Shown here piece after piece: positions 6,858-13,825 of a stretch of 14,082 nt of DNA (position 1 is the stretch's first letter; each line of letters opens with the position of its first letter). The stretch comes from JAWXCH01 sp034440595 (lineage in GTDB: Bacteria; Planctomycetota; Planctomycetia; Pirellulales; JALHPA01). The notes beneath the pieces are model-generated. The model made no database searches and had not been told where the DNA came from. It was given only the letters and a program-made list of their open reading frames with translations. A program made the translations under genes and the position numbers. The DNA lies in assembly GCA_034440595.1 (NCBI GenBank), contig JAWXCH010000484.1:1-14082 (forward strand). The letters are read 5' to 3'.

Positions 6858-7925
6858 GTGCAACTGGGACTAACGTTCAACACGCGGAGTGAGGCGGGCA
6901 TTTCCTCTGGCAATCCGGCCGGACTGGCGGACGATGGCGAAGAGGAATTTGATTCGCTGGCGACCGTTCAGGCGATTGCCGACACACTGGCGTCGCTTGG
7001 CCACGAGGTAGAGCTTCTCGGCGACGGTGAACCGTTATTGCGGCGTTTGCTTGACGGGCCGCGCCCGGATCTGGTATTTAACATTGCCGAGGGGATCGGA
7101 GCGGCACGCTCACGTGAAGCGCGCGTGCCGGCGGTGCTGGAAATGCTTGGAATTCCTTACACCGGCTCGGACCCGCTGACGCTGGCGGTGGCTTTGGACA
7201 AACCGATCGCCAAACAGCTCGTTGCAGCGGCGGGCGTGAACGTCCCACGTGGCGTAGTGGTGCCGGCGTTGGACGCAGACGAGGCATCTCCCGATGGATT
7301 CAGGCCGGCTAGCAACATTCCTGCTGCAACAACGCGCGAGCTACAGTCACTCGAATTGCCGCTGATTGCCAAGCCGGCCTTTGAAGGCTCCAGCAAAGGG
7401 GTCTTGGAAAAATGCCTGATCATTCAAGAAGACCAGCTAGTTCCTGTCATTCAGCAATTGCGAGCCGCCTATTGCCAGCCGATTCTGGTTGAGCAATACA
7501 TCAGTGGCGAGGAATTGACAGTGGGTGTTCTGGGAAATGCCCCGCCGGTTGTAATTGGCGTGATGCGAATTGTGCCAAAACAACAGGAAACCAACTTCAT
7601 CTATAGTCTAGAAGTGAAACGGGACTGGGAAAACCGTGTCCGGTATGAATGTCCTGCGGAAATCAGCCCGGCAGCCACCGCTGCCGTGCAACAAGCGGCG
7701 ATTTCGGCGTACACAGCACTCGGCTGTCGCGATCTGGCACGCATCGATTTTCGTTTGCGCGGGGACACACCGTATTTCATTGAGGCCAATCCTCTACCTG
7801 GCTTGTCGCCAAAAACTGGCGATATCGTCCTCTTGGCCAATGGCGTTGGCGTTGAGCATCGCGAACTGCTACGGCGGATTCTCGAGGCCGCCACTGCCAG
7901 AATCGGCACTCTGTGCGAAATCTAA
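6858..7925 (+). CDS. Ddl-like ATP-grasp carboxylate-amine ligase
   Basis: A 355-residue ATP-grasp protein of the D-alanine-D-alanine ligase superfamily, starting at GTG with AGGGA ten nt upstream. Visible motifs are FNIAEGIGAARSREARVP (74-91), GIPYTGSDPLTLA (98-110), DK (114-115), the glycine loop KPAFEGSSKGV (172-182), VEQYISGEELTVGVLG (211-226) and the metal site Asp297, Glu309, Asn311 (DFRLRG, FIEANPLPG). ATP and magnesium binding therefore appear intact. Two features of real Ddl enzymes are missing: the N-terminal GGxSxE loop that binds the first D-Ala is replaced by TFNTRSEAG, and the serine region after PGM that binds the second is SPKTGD. It probably makes an amide or peptide bond with other substrates. 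Its place directly behind kamA points to beta-lysine or a product of it. A role in peptidoglycan cannot be excluded. Confidence 0.85.
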   Translation: MQLGLTFNTRSEAGISSGNPAGLADDGEEEFDSLATVQAIADTLASLGHEVELLGDGEPLLRRLLDGPRPDLVFNIAEGIGAARSREARVPAVLEMLGIPYTGSDPLTLAVALDKPIAKQLVAAAGVNVPRGVVVPALDADEASPDGFRPASNIPAATTRELQSLELPLIAKPAFEGSSKGVLEKCLIIQEDQLVPVIQQLRAAYCQPILVEQYISGEELTVGVLGNAPPVVIGVMRIVPKQQETNFIYSLEVKRDWENRVRYECPAEISPAATAAVQQAAISAYTALGCRDLARIDFRLRGDTPYFIEANPLPGLSPKTGDIVLLANGVGVEHRELLRRILEAATARIGTLCEI

Positions 7926-8294
7926 ATGCTGCATTCCCGTGGAAACTGGCCAGCTAGGTGGACAGGTCGCAAAAGCAAGGGAGCGAAGCATAATTCTCGG
8001 GCAGCAGCTCTCGTCGTTCTGACATTTACTGGCAGGCCTGAAAATGCCTCTAACTTGCGGGATGCCCCATTGGCTTCGTTTCCGGCTCTAAGTCTCAAGC
8101 AGCTTGCATCTGTGGCATAGGAACCAAATTTCTGCATCCCCCGCCAATTTTGCCCGGTTCTGGAATCGCTGTAACAAATCGGACTACCTGACGCTTAGAC
8201 AATTAGGCGAATAACGTGTTCATCGAACTGCAACCAGTTGCGGTTGCCACGTCCAAGCCATTTTCGACCTTGCTGCCCGTCAGGAGCGATTGTC
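7926..8294. other. Intergenic region without a recognisable gene
   Basis: No credible coding sequence, RNA gene or terminator is visible. The short frame opening at the ATG directly after the ligase stop (7926-8120) has an unremarkable, basic composition and no ribosome site of its own. Near 8191-8208 a weak stem CGCTTA/TAGGCG with one G-U pair, and near 8233-8244 GCAAC/GTTGC, are the only inverted repeats noted. A promoter for the downstream GRAM-like gene is expected here but was not identified. Confidence 0.4.
8282..8286 (+). promoter_or_regulatory. Ribosome binding site deciding the GRAM-like gene start
   Basis: AGGAG lies eight nt before the ATG at 8295. The longer in-frame alternative opening at TTG 8238 has no such site and would add nineteen residues, including Pro- and Arg-rich sequence ahead of the first membrane helix. 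The ATG is therefore preferred. Confidence 0.7.
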
Positions 8295-8783
8295 ATGTCA
8301 AGCAGATTTAAAACCGCACTTATTACCGGAGTTCCCTACGGTCTCTTTATGGGCCTGATGTTCGGGCTAACAAACCGGAGTTGGATTGCCGGCCTGATTC
8401 TCGGAGTCATCTCCGGAGTAGCCTTTGGCTTGATGATGGCTTGGTTTATGCAATGGCTGCAAGGACGCTGTCTGCGCAAGCCAATCACGCTGCCCGGCGA
8501 GCACATTATCAGTCAGGGTGCTGCGAATCACTTTCGCGGCATCGAAGCGGTCGGCGGCTGGCTGTTTTTGACTGACCGCAGACTGTTTTTCTATTCCCAC
8601 GATTTCAATGTCCAGAATCATCAGTTATCGATTCCGCGCAACGAAATATTGCAGGCCGAACCGTGCCGGACGCTAGGTATCGTCCCGAACGGTCTGCGGA
8701 TCAAGACGAGCGACCGCGTAGAGCAGTTCGTGGTGCAGGACCGACAAAGCTGGCTGCGGCATCTGGCGTTCAGTCTGATTTAA
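8295..8783 (+). CDS. Small membrane protein with a GRAM/PH-like domain
   Basis: A 162-residue protein. Two hydrophobic, glycine-rich helices at about 8-25 and 30-54 form a membrane hairpin. The cytoplasmic part (about 63-162) contains the pattern LPGEHIISQGAANHF, then GGWLFLTDRRLFFYSHDF (87-104), then LSIPRNEI and GIVPNGLRI. The strand order, with a 'L.LT..RL.F' core and a 'I....I' strand, is typical of GRAM/PH-like domains, which bind lipids or proteins at membranes. The function in bacteria is mostly unknown. The domain assignment rests on pattern recognition alone. The gene is followed by the convergent tspO; the two stop codons share TTAA at 8780-8783, so no terminator separates them. Confidence 0.75.
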   Translation: MSSRFKTALITGVPYGLFMGLMFGLTNRSWIAGLILGVISGVAFGLMMAWFMQWLQGRCLRKPITLPGEHIISQGAANHFRGIEAVGGWLFLTDRRLFFYSHDFNVQNHQLSIPRNEILQAEPCRTLGIVPNGLRIKTSDRVEQFVVQDRQSWLRHLAFSLI

Positions 8784-9334
8784 CGATTGAGCTGCCAGAT
8801 AGTGAAATTCAACGCCGACGCAAAGGTAACCCAGGCCAGATACGGAACAAGCAGCCATGCTGCGGCGCGCGAATGCCGCCAGAAGAGAATGATCGTCACC
8901 AGGATCGCCAGCCACAGCAGCTCAATTCCGATGGCAGCAAGTCCCGGATTTTCTAGCCCGAAGAATAGAAACGACCAAAGTGTGTTGAGAATCAGTTGCA
9001 CCCCGAACGCCAGCAGAGCTGGATTGGCTGCCCCCCATCCAGCATTGCGCCAAACAAGCCAGGTCGAGATTCCCATCATGATATAAAGCACTGTCCAGAC
9101 TGGACCAAACACCGCGGCAGGCGGATTCCAGCTTGGCTTGACGATTGTTGCGTACCAGCCGTCGATCTTGGGCGTAGTGGCCAAACTACCAAGGCCGCCG
9201 GCCGCCAGACAAAGTGTTAGCGCGATTACCAAGCCAAGCGTTTGCCAGAACCTGTTAAACGACGATGGAGGCAGGAGTGCAGTACGAACTTGCACATCAG
9301 GCAAGCGGGGATCAGTGGAGGACGATTCTGACAT
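8780..9334 (-). CDS. tspO: TspO/MBR family membrane protein
   Basis: A 184-residue protein with five hydrophobic segments (about 31-51, 78-96, 105-124, 131-151 and 158-178), the normal TspO topology. The family hallmarks are present: WYATIVKPSWNPP (60-72), FGPVWTVLY (76-84), NTLWSFLFFG (117-126), and a final helix carrying WVTFASALNFTIWQLN (168-183). The first 25 residues are a polar extension beyond the usual start of about 155-160-residue family members. TspO proteins bind porphyrins and sterols; in bacteria they have been linked to tetrapyrrole export, degradation and stress signalling. The gene begins 27 bp after the end of the CbiX-type chelatase on the same strand, so the two are very likely co-transcribed. 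No clear Shine-Dalgarno sequence precedes the ATG. Confidence 0.92.
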   Translation of the reverse strand: MSESSSTDPRLPDVQVRTALLPPSSFNRFWQTLGLVIALTLCLAAGGLGSLATTPKIDGWYATIVKPSWNPPAAVFGPVWTVLYIMMGISTWLVWRNAGWGAANPALLAFGVQLILNTLWSFLFFGLENPGLAAIGIELLWLAILVTIILFWRHSRAAAWLLVPYLAWVTFASALNFTIWQLNR

Positions 9335-9361
9335 GGAGCAATACCGTCTAAGTATGAGGAC

Positions 9362-10165
9362 TCATAGCGAACTGTAGTTGTGCGTCGAAACTGCACTGAG
9401 TAGCGCTGCCGCAAGTTCAGGCTCTGGCCCGAGGTGTGCCGTCATAATCCACTGGCGGTCAGGATATCGAATGGCGAAGTCATTTACGCTCTGTCGAATC
9501 TCGGTCAGCAACTGTCCGGCGAATAACAAATGTGGCTGTACGACAATCCGCCGCAGGCCTGATGCGGCGGCGATTTCCAACCCTTCAACCAGTGTCGGAC
9601 GCTGCACCGCGACAAAGCAGGTCTCGAATCGCGATATCGGAGTTTGCATTGCACGCAATTGTGTCAGCTTCCGCATCTCGGCTGTGGCCGATTCGTCGCT
9701 GCTACCACGGCCCACCATGAGTAAAAACGTCTCGTCAGAAGCCGCAGCCGATTCTATTGCTTCGCGGTAGCGGCGGGCCGAAAGCTCCAGCAACAATGGA
9801 TTGCACTGCAAAGCTGGAGTCATGCAAATCGACCGTACTGAATGCTTCTCTGCCGCTGCCAGAATCGCGTCGGGAATATCACGCTGGGCGTGCCCGGCCG
9901 AGAATAGCAGTGCCGGAACGACGACAATATCTTGCACTGCTCGGGCCAGCAATCGCTCAAAAGCGACGGCGATCGACGGTTCGGCCAGTTCCAAGAATCC
10001 TGCCTCCACGGGCCAGTCAGGGCATTTTTCGGCGACCAGGCCGGCAAGTTGTAAGAACTCCCCCTGACCGACCGGGTCTCTCGTACCATGCCCAATCAAC
10101 AGAATGCCAGGCCGCTCACTGGGATCTGCACTCAGCGGTTCTAGTTTAACTGCGGCATCAATCAT
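9362..10165 (-). CDS. cbiX: Sirohydrochlorin chelatase, CbiX/SirB type
   Basis: A 267-residue protein made of two similar halves, as in the long CbiX/SirB chelatases that insert Co2+ or Fe2+ into sirohydrochlorin on the way to cobalamin or siroheme. The N-terminal half holds the metal and catalytic histidines: His26 in GHGTRD and His92 in AGHAQRDIP, with Glu59 in FLELAEPS. In the C-terminal half the matching positions are Arg153 (VGRGSSD) and Gln218 (FAGQLLTEI), a degeneration I know as usual for this family, so only one active site is expected. The metal cannot be told from sequence. The frame stays open to 10261, but that start would overlap the divergent activator gene by 17 bp and lie upstream of the candidate promoter, so the ATG at 10165 is preferred. 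tspO follows after 27 bp. Confidence 0.88.
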   Translation of the reverse strand: MIDAAVKLEPLSADPSERPGILLIGHGTRDPVGQGEFLQLAGLVAEKCPDWPVEAGFLELAEPSIAVAFERLLARAVQDIVVVPALLFSAGHAQRDIPDAILAAAEKHSVRSICMTPALQCNPLLLELSARRYREAIESAAASDETFLLMVGRGSSDESATAEMRKLTQLRAMQTPISRFETCFVAVQRPTLVEGLEIAAASGLRRIVVQPHLLFAGQLLTEIRQSVNDFAIRYPDRQWIMTAHLGPEPELAAALLSAVSTHNYSSL

Positions 10166-10206
10166 AGAATAAATGCTCTGCGGGGGTGAATCGGTTCGTC
10201 CGACTG

Positions 10207-10213
10207 TATTATA
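10207..10213. promoter_or_regulatory. Overlapping divergent -10 boxes between cbiX and the activator gene
   Basis: On the minus strand 10208-10213 reads TATAAT, a perfect -10 box, about 43 nt before the cbiX ATG. On the plus strand 10207-10212 reads TATTAT, one base from consensus, 33 nt before the activator GTG. No strong -35 box is found for either (GGTGAA on the plus strand at 10184-10189, CCTGTA on the minus strand). If both are used they exclude one another physically. The assignment is by eye. Confidence 0.4.
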
Positions 10214-10244
10214 GGCAAAAGCTATTTCCGTACAGGAGCGCTTC

Positions 10245-12092
10245 GTGGCGAAAGCTTCCAAGCAATACGTCTATTTGACCATGACGCTTGGCCCTCAGGC
10301 AGGGACTCGCTTTCTGCTGGACGCGCAGAGCGAAAACCGCATTGGCCGCGGTATCGATTGTGCAGTGGTGCTGAATGATCCCTTGTGTTCGCGCGTCCAT
10401 GCGGTCGTCAGCCGACAGGACAGTCGGTGGCACGTCGAAGACCGCGACAGCCGCAACGGCACCTTTGTGAATGGCCAGCGTATCGACGATGCGGTATTGG
10501 ACGCTGGCCATACGCTACGTGTCGGTTCGGCAGAGTTTTCATTTGAACTGTCGGATGAACCGCTGACGGTGTATTCTCCAGCCGATCATACAATGCGCCA
10601 GACAGTCGTCAGTGACCGACCAATGTCCGGAACGGATACCGGACTGCTCGCGCTGGCAGCGATTCGCGATACTCAACAAGCGCAGCAGTTGCTGTTACTC
10701 TATCAACTCAGCATTAAGCTCCTCGGCTGCGACAATCCAGACGATGTCATCCGCACTGCGCTGGAACTGTTGAAAGATCAGACTCGCGCCGCAGCGGTTG
10801 GATTTCTGTGGGTTGACGACGAGGGAAAACTGAAACCGAAGCTGCTGCTTCCAGAAGGAACCACCGAAACGGTGCAACTGAGTGACTCGTTGACCGAGCT
10901 AGTGAGTCAGCAAGGGCACGCTGTCTGGGTCAACAAACAACGCTCGGCGAGTGTGAACCATCTGGTGGATTACACCGACGCGCTGTGCGTACCACTGATC
11001 AGCGCGCGGCAGGTGCTTGGAGCAATTCATTCGTACGTCAAAGAAGGGGGATTTCGTCAACAGGATTTTGATTTTGCTATTTCGCTGGCGAACATCGTTG
11101 CGGTTGCATTGGTGCGTGCCCGGCAGCAGTCGAGTCTGGTGACCGATTACCGCCGATTAGTTGCCAAATCGGCCGTGCAGGACGAAATGATCGGCGAATG
11201 CCGAGGCATTACCGAGTTACGTGTACGTATCGAACGCGTTGCCCGAGCCAGTGGATGTGTGCTGGTCCGTGGCGAAAGTGGCTGCGGCAAGGAGCTGGTC
11301 GCACGTGCGGTTCATCGTACCAGCGCACGCGCGGATCGCCCGATGCTGACCGTCAACTGCGCGGCGATTCCAGCGGAATTGATGGAAAGCCAACTGTTCG
11401 GTCACAAGGCAGGTGCCTTCACCAGTGCCGATCGAGACCACACCGGGTTCTTTCAACAAGCCGATTCAGGGACGCTGTTCTTGGACGAAGTTGGTGAACT
11501 GACTCTAGAAGGTCAGGCCAAGCTACTGCGAATTCTGGAAGGTCATCCTTTCTTGCCCGTCGGCTCGTCGCAGCAGGTGAAAGTCGATGTCCGCGTGATT
11601 GCCGCGACGAATCGGGACCTTCAGGTATACGTTCGTGAGCGGAAATTCCGCGAGGACTTGTACTATCGTCTCAGCGTTTTCGAGTTGTGCATTCCGCCGC
11701 TCCGTGACCGAGGCAGCGATCTGGCGATGTTGCTAGACCATTTTCTGGATCATTTCCGCCAGCAGCATGGCCGCCCACAGTTAGGCATGTCAGAAGCGGC
11801 TCGAGCTAAACTCTTGGGTTATCACTGGCCCGGCAATGTCCGGCAGTTGCGCAATGTGATCGATAGCGCGGTGGTATTGGCATCGGACCCTCGGATTGAA
11901 ATCGACGATCTCGGCCTGCGCGACGCAGGAAACAACGAGTTGGAGTCACTGCGGATCGATTTCTGGGAACGAAAACTGATCTCCGAAGCACTCAAACGCG
12001 TGGATGGAGCAGTCCCCGAAGCGGCCAAATTGCTAGGCGTGAGCCGCGCCACGCTGTACCGCAAGATTGAAGAGTACGGGGTACAAAGGTAA
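10245..12092 (+). CDS. FHA-GAF-AAA+ sigma-54-type activator with Fis HTH
   Basis: A 615-residue regulator starting at GTG, with AGGAG six nt upstream. An FHA domain (about 10-105) has GRG (34-36), SRVH (49-52) and NG (71-72), the phosphothreonine-binding residues. A GAF-like sensor domain follows (about 145-295). The AAA+ domain (about 313-555) has Walker A GESGCGKE (343-350), Walker B LFLDEVG (411-417), the arginine region FREDLYYRL (468-476) and WPGNVRQLRN (528-537). A Fis-type helix-turn-helix lies at about 573-613 (AAKLLGVSRATLYRKIEE). The sigma-54 contact loop reads GAFTSA (390-395) where GAFTGA is standard. By family it should activate sigma-54 promoters in response to a phosphorylated partner and a GAF ligand. 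There is no receiver domain and no kinase nearby. It is divergent from cbiX-tspO; whether it controls them is unknown. Confidence 0.92.
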   Translation: MAKASKQYVYLTMTLGPQAGTRFLLDAQSENRIGRGIDCAVVLNDPLCSRVHAVVSRQDSRWHVEDRDSRNGTFVNGQRIDDAVLDAGHTLRVGSAEFSFELSDEPLTVYSPADHTMRQTVVSDRPMSGTDTGLLALAAIRDTQQAQQLLLLYQLSIKLLGCDNPDDVIRTALELLKDQTRAAAVGFLWVDDEGKLKPKLLLPEGTTETVQLSDSLTELVSQQGHAVWVNKQRSASVNHLVDYTDALCVPLISARQVLGAIHSYVKEGGFRQQDFDFAISLANIVAVALVRARQQSSLVTDYRRLVAKSAVQDEMIGECRGITELRVRIERVARASGCVLVRGESGCGKELVARAVHRTSARADRPMLTVNCAAIPAELMESQLFGHKAGAFTSADRDHTGFFQQADSGTLFLDEVGELTLEGQAKLLRILEGHPFLPVGSSQQVKVDVRVIAATNRDLQVYVRERKFREDLYYRLSVFELCIPPLRDRGSDLAMLLDHFLDHFRQQHGRPQLGMSEAARAKLLGYHWPGNVRQLRNVIDSAVVLASDPRIEIDDLGLRDAGNNELESLRIDFWERKLISEALKRVDGAVPEAAKLLGVSRATLYRKIEEYGVQR

Positions 12093-12272
12093 CAATCGTG
12101 CCTGAGAATCCGCATAATTGGAACCATCGAACATGCAAGGACTTCTAATGGAAAGTCTATGCATTGCCAACTACAATGGGCGCACGTTGACTGCGCTCCA
12201 ATTGCCCCCCAATTCCGGCGATTTAAGCCTACTTTTCCCTGCTCACCCATTCTTCTGTCCACTGATTAACGC

Positions 12273-13223
12273 ATGCCTCTCAAGCCCATCTTACGCGGAC
12301 TAGCTACGTATGTTCCGGTCATTCGCAGCCTGGCCAATCGGAGCAGTGGCGGTACGACCAACCCACGGTACTGTTACTCGGTGTGGATGCGTCATATGGT
12401 CCGCCTCAGTACCGCGGGCATGAACCCACGCGTGCAGACGGTCGCAGAGCTAGGCCCTGGCGATTCGCTGGGCATTGGTCTGGCAGCGCTGCTAACCGGT
12501 GTTGATTCATATTACGGTCTGGATGCGCTACCCTACACCGGCAATGCGTCGAACTTGGCGATCTTTGAGCAATTGATCGAGCTTTTTCAAAAACGCTCGC
12601 CGATTCCTGGTCCGGACGAGTTTCGGGAAGTGCGACCGCCGTTGGACTCTTATGCGTTTCCGCATCAGATTTTGGACGATTCTTGGTTATCCGAGAGCCT
12701 GCGACCGGAACGCTTGCAAAGAATCCGTGACGATCTGCAGCAGATCAACAACCTGGAGAGACCTGGCAAAATCCGCTTCTTTGCTCCCTGGAACTCACTC
12801 AATCTGCTGCAGCCCGAGGGGGTCGATTTGATCTATTCGCAGGCGGTTATGGAGCATGTGATGGACATCGATACCACCTACGACATGATGAACCGCTGGC
12901 TAAAACCGGGTGGCTACCTGTCGCACGCGATCGACTACCGCAGCCATCACACTTCACCCTACTGGAACGGTCACTGGGCCTATTCCGATTTTGCCTGGAA
13001 GCTGGTGGTCGGCAAGCGTGTTTACCTGCTCAATCGGCAACCACACTCGGCACATATTCAGAACATTCAAAAGCACGGGCTAGAAATCGTCGTTAACGAT
13101 CCGGTCGTTAACCACACCGGCCTGCCGCGTGAAAAGCTTTCAAAGCGATTTCAAACCCTTTCTGAGGCTGATGCTACCACCTCCGGATCCTTCATTATTG
13201 CCAAAAAACCGGTGCGAAATTAG
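12273..13223 (+). CDS. Class I SAM-dependent methyltransferase
   Basis: A 316-residue protein with a Rossmann methyltransferase core. Motif I is VAELGPGDSLGIGL (57-70), an acidic strand end follows in YYGLDAL (80-86), and motif IV-like GVDLIYSQAVMEHVMD (183-198) leads into MMNRWLKPGGYLSHAID (205-221). The layout is that of Methyltransf_11/23-type enzymes. An insertion of about 80 residues (95-175) sits between motif II and the IYSQAVMEHV strand, and the C-terminal part contains several His and Tyr residues of unknown role. The acceptor cannot be deduced; small molecules, lipids or sugars are all possible. The ATG at 12273 is fixed by an in-frame TAA two codons upstream, and no ribosome site is visible. 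It lies 180 bp behind the activator gene and probably has its own promoter. Confidence 0.85.
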   Translation: MPLKPILRGLATYVPVIRSLANRSSGGTTNPRYCYSVWMRHMVRLSTAGMNPRVQTVAELGPGDSLGIGLAALLTGVDSYYGLDALPYTGNASNLAIFEQLIELFQKRSPIPGPDEFREVRPPLDSYAFPHQILDDSWLSESLRPERLQRIRDDLQQINNLERPGKIRFFAPWNSLNLLQPEGVDLIYSQAVMEHVMDIDTTYDMMNRWLKPGGYLSHAIDYRSHHTSPYWNGHWAYSDFAWKLVVGKRVYLLNRQPHSAHIQNIQKHGLEIVVNDPVVNHTGLPREKLSKRFQTLSEADATTSGSFIIAKKPVRN

Positions 13224-13382
13224 ACCACGGGTACGGTTTATGCTGCCGTATCGACAGAAATTGCAAGTATATTGGTCTGGATTAGCCGAACTCCCCTTGA
13301 CGCTAAGGGGCGGCGTGTTAAAGTTATCTTGTTAAGAAGTGGCGAGAAAGACGCGCGCAGCCGAAATATCGGTTGCAAAAAG

Positions 13383-13544
13383 ATGCGTCGTGTGAAATTG
13401 CTTCTCGTGAAGCTTCCTTCCCCCGCTGCGGCCTTCAAAAAATGGCCGTGGGCAGTCCAAGCGGAAGGTATAAGTCTCGTAGCCGCGATTGAGCTGCTTG
13501 CCCCTTTGGCTTTTTTTGGATGGTTTTCGAGTATTTGCCAGTAA
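13383..13544 (+). CDS. Possible small protein with a hydrophobic C-terminal half
   Basis: A 53-residue frame beginning MRRVKLLLVKLPSP, basic in its first 20 residues, with a hydrophobic stretch at about 30-48 (ISLVAAIELLAPLAFFGWF) long enough to span a membrane. The charge arrangement, positive then hydrophobic, is what a small inner-membrane protein would show. No Shine-Dalgarno sequence precedes the ATG and I recognise no family. It may be chance, since the frame also stays open further upstream to 13272 without a better start. Confidence 0.2.
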   Translation: MRRVKLLLVKLPSPAAAFKKWPWAVQAEGISLVAAIELLAPLAFFGWFSSICQ

Positions 13545-13816
13545 TCTGGCGTCTTGACCCATTCCAAACGCGCGGACGAGTCCGGTGACTCCTCCTTCGA
13601 TGCAACGCGAAGTTCATTAGAACTTCGCCTTTGCTCGACTGGCCAAGGGTTTTCTTTTCCCGATAGCGTATCGGCCGATTGATCCAAGTTGGTTTTAGCA
13701 CGCACAGTTTGCGTACGCCGTTTGGACGATCCACCGCAGATACAGCTCTTGGTGATACACCGACCGTTTATTGCGCATGGCACGGTTGTCTGCGCTACCG
13801 CCGTATCTTTAGTTTT

Positions 13817-13820
13817 AGGA
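13817..13820 (+). promoter_or_regulatory. Ribosome binding site of the DEAD-box gene
   Basis: AGGA lies five nt before the ATG at 13826 and fixes this start; the translated sequence from it begins directly with the normal RhlE-like opening. Confidence 0.6.
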
Positions 13821-13825
13821 AACGT

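Larger units (their letters stand above)
13224..13825 (+). other. 602-bp region upstream of the DEAD-box gene, with hairpins
   Basis: No convincing protein gene fills this stretch. Perfect inverted repeats are CCCCTT/AAGGGG (13293-13298 with 13305-13310), CGGCC/GGCCG (13429-13433 with 13444-13448), GCGAAGTTC/GAACTTCGC around ATTA (13607-13628) and CCGATA/TATCGG around GCG (13660-13674). A weaker TACGG/CCGTA pair (13232-13250) follows the methyltransferase stop. RNA-helicase genes of the cold-shock type are known to carry long structured leaders, so a regulatory leader is plausible, but no known RNA family was recognised. One short open frame inside is listed separately. Confidence 0.4.

Noticed and set aside
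7926..8120. A 64-residue frame starting directly after the ligase stop
   Set aside because: The adjacency is tempting for translational coupling, but the composition resembles random sequence and no domain or membrane segment is visible.
8238..8294. Upstream TTG start for the GRAM-like protein
   Set aside because: There is no ribosome site before it, while AGGAG stands eight nt before the ATG at 8295.
10166..10261. Longer start for the chelatase gene at 10261
   Set aside because: It would overlap the start of the divergent activator and run across the candidate promoter. The extra 32 residues do not resemble the family N-terminus.
12118..12303. A 61-residue frame between the activator and methyltransferase genes
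   Set aside because: It overlaps the methyltransferase start, lacks a ribosome site and shows no recognisable pattern.
13238..13783. A 181-residue minus-strand frame in the gap before the helicase gene
   Set aside because: Its composition is irregular, with many Arg, Ser, Thr and Ile but no domain, membrane pattern or ribosome site, and it covers the strong hairpins. It looks like a chance open frame.
13778..13793. Sigma-54-like -24/-12 promoter TGGCAC...CTGC upstream of the helicase
   Set aside because: The GG and GC elements are 13 bp apart instead of 12 and the -12 part is CTGC, not TTGC. Sigma-54 promoters do not tolerate a changed spacing.
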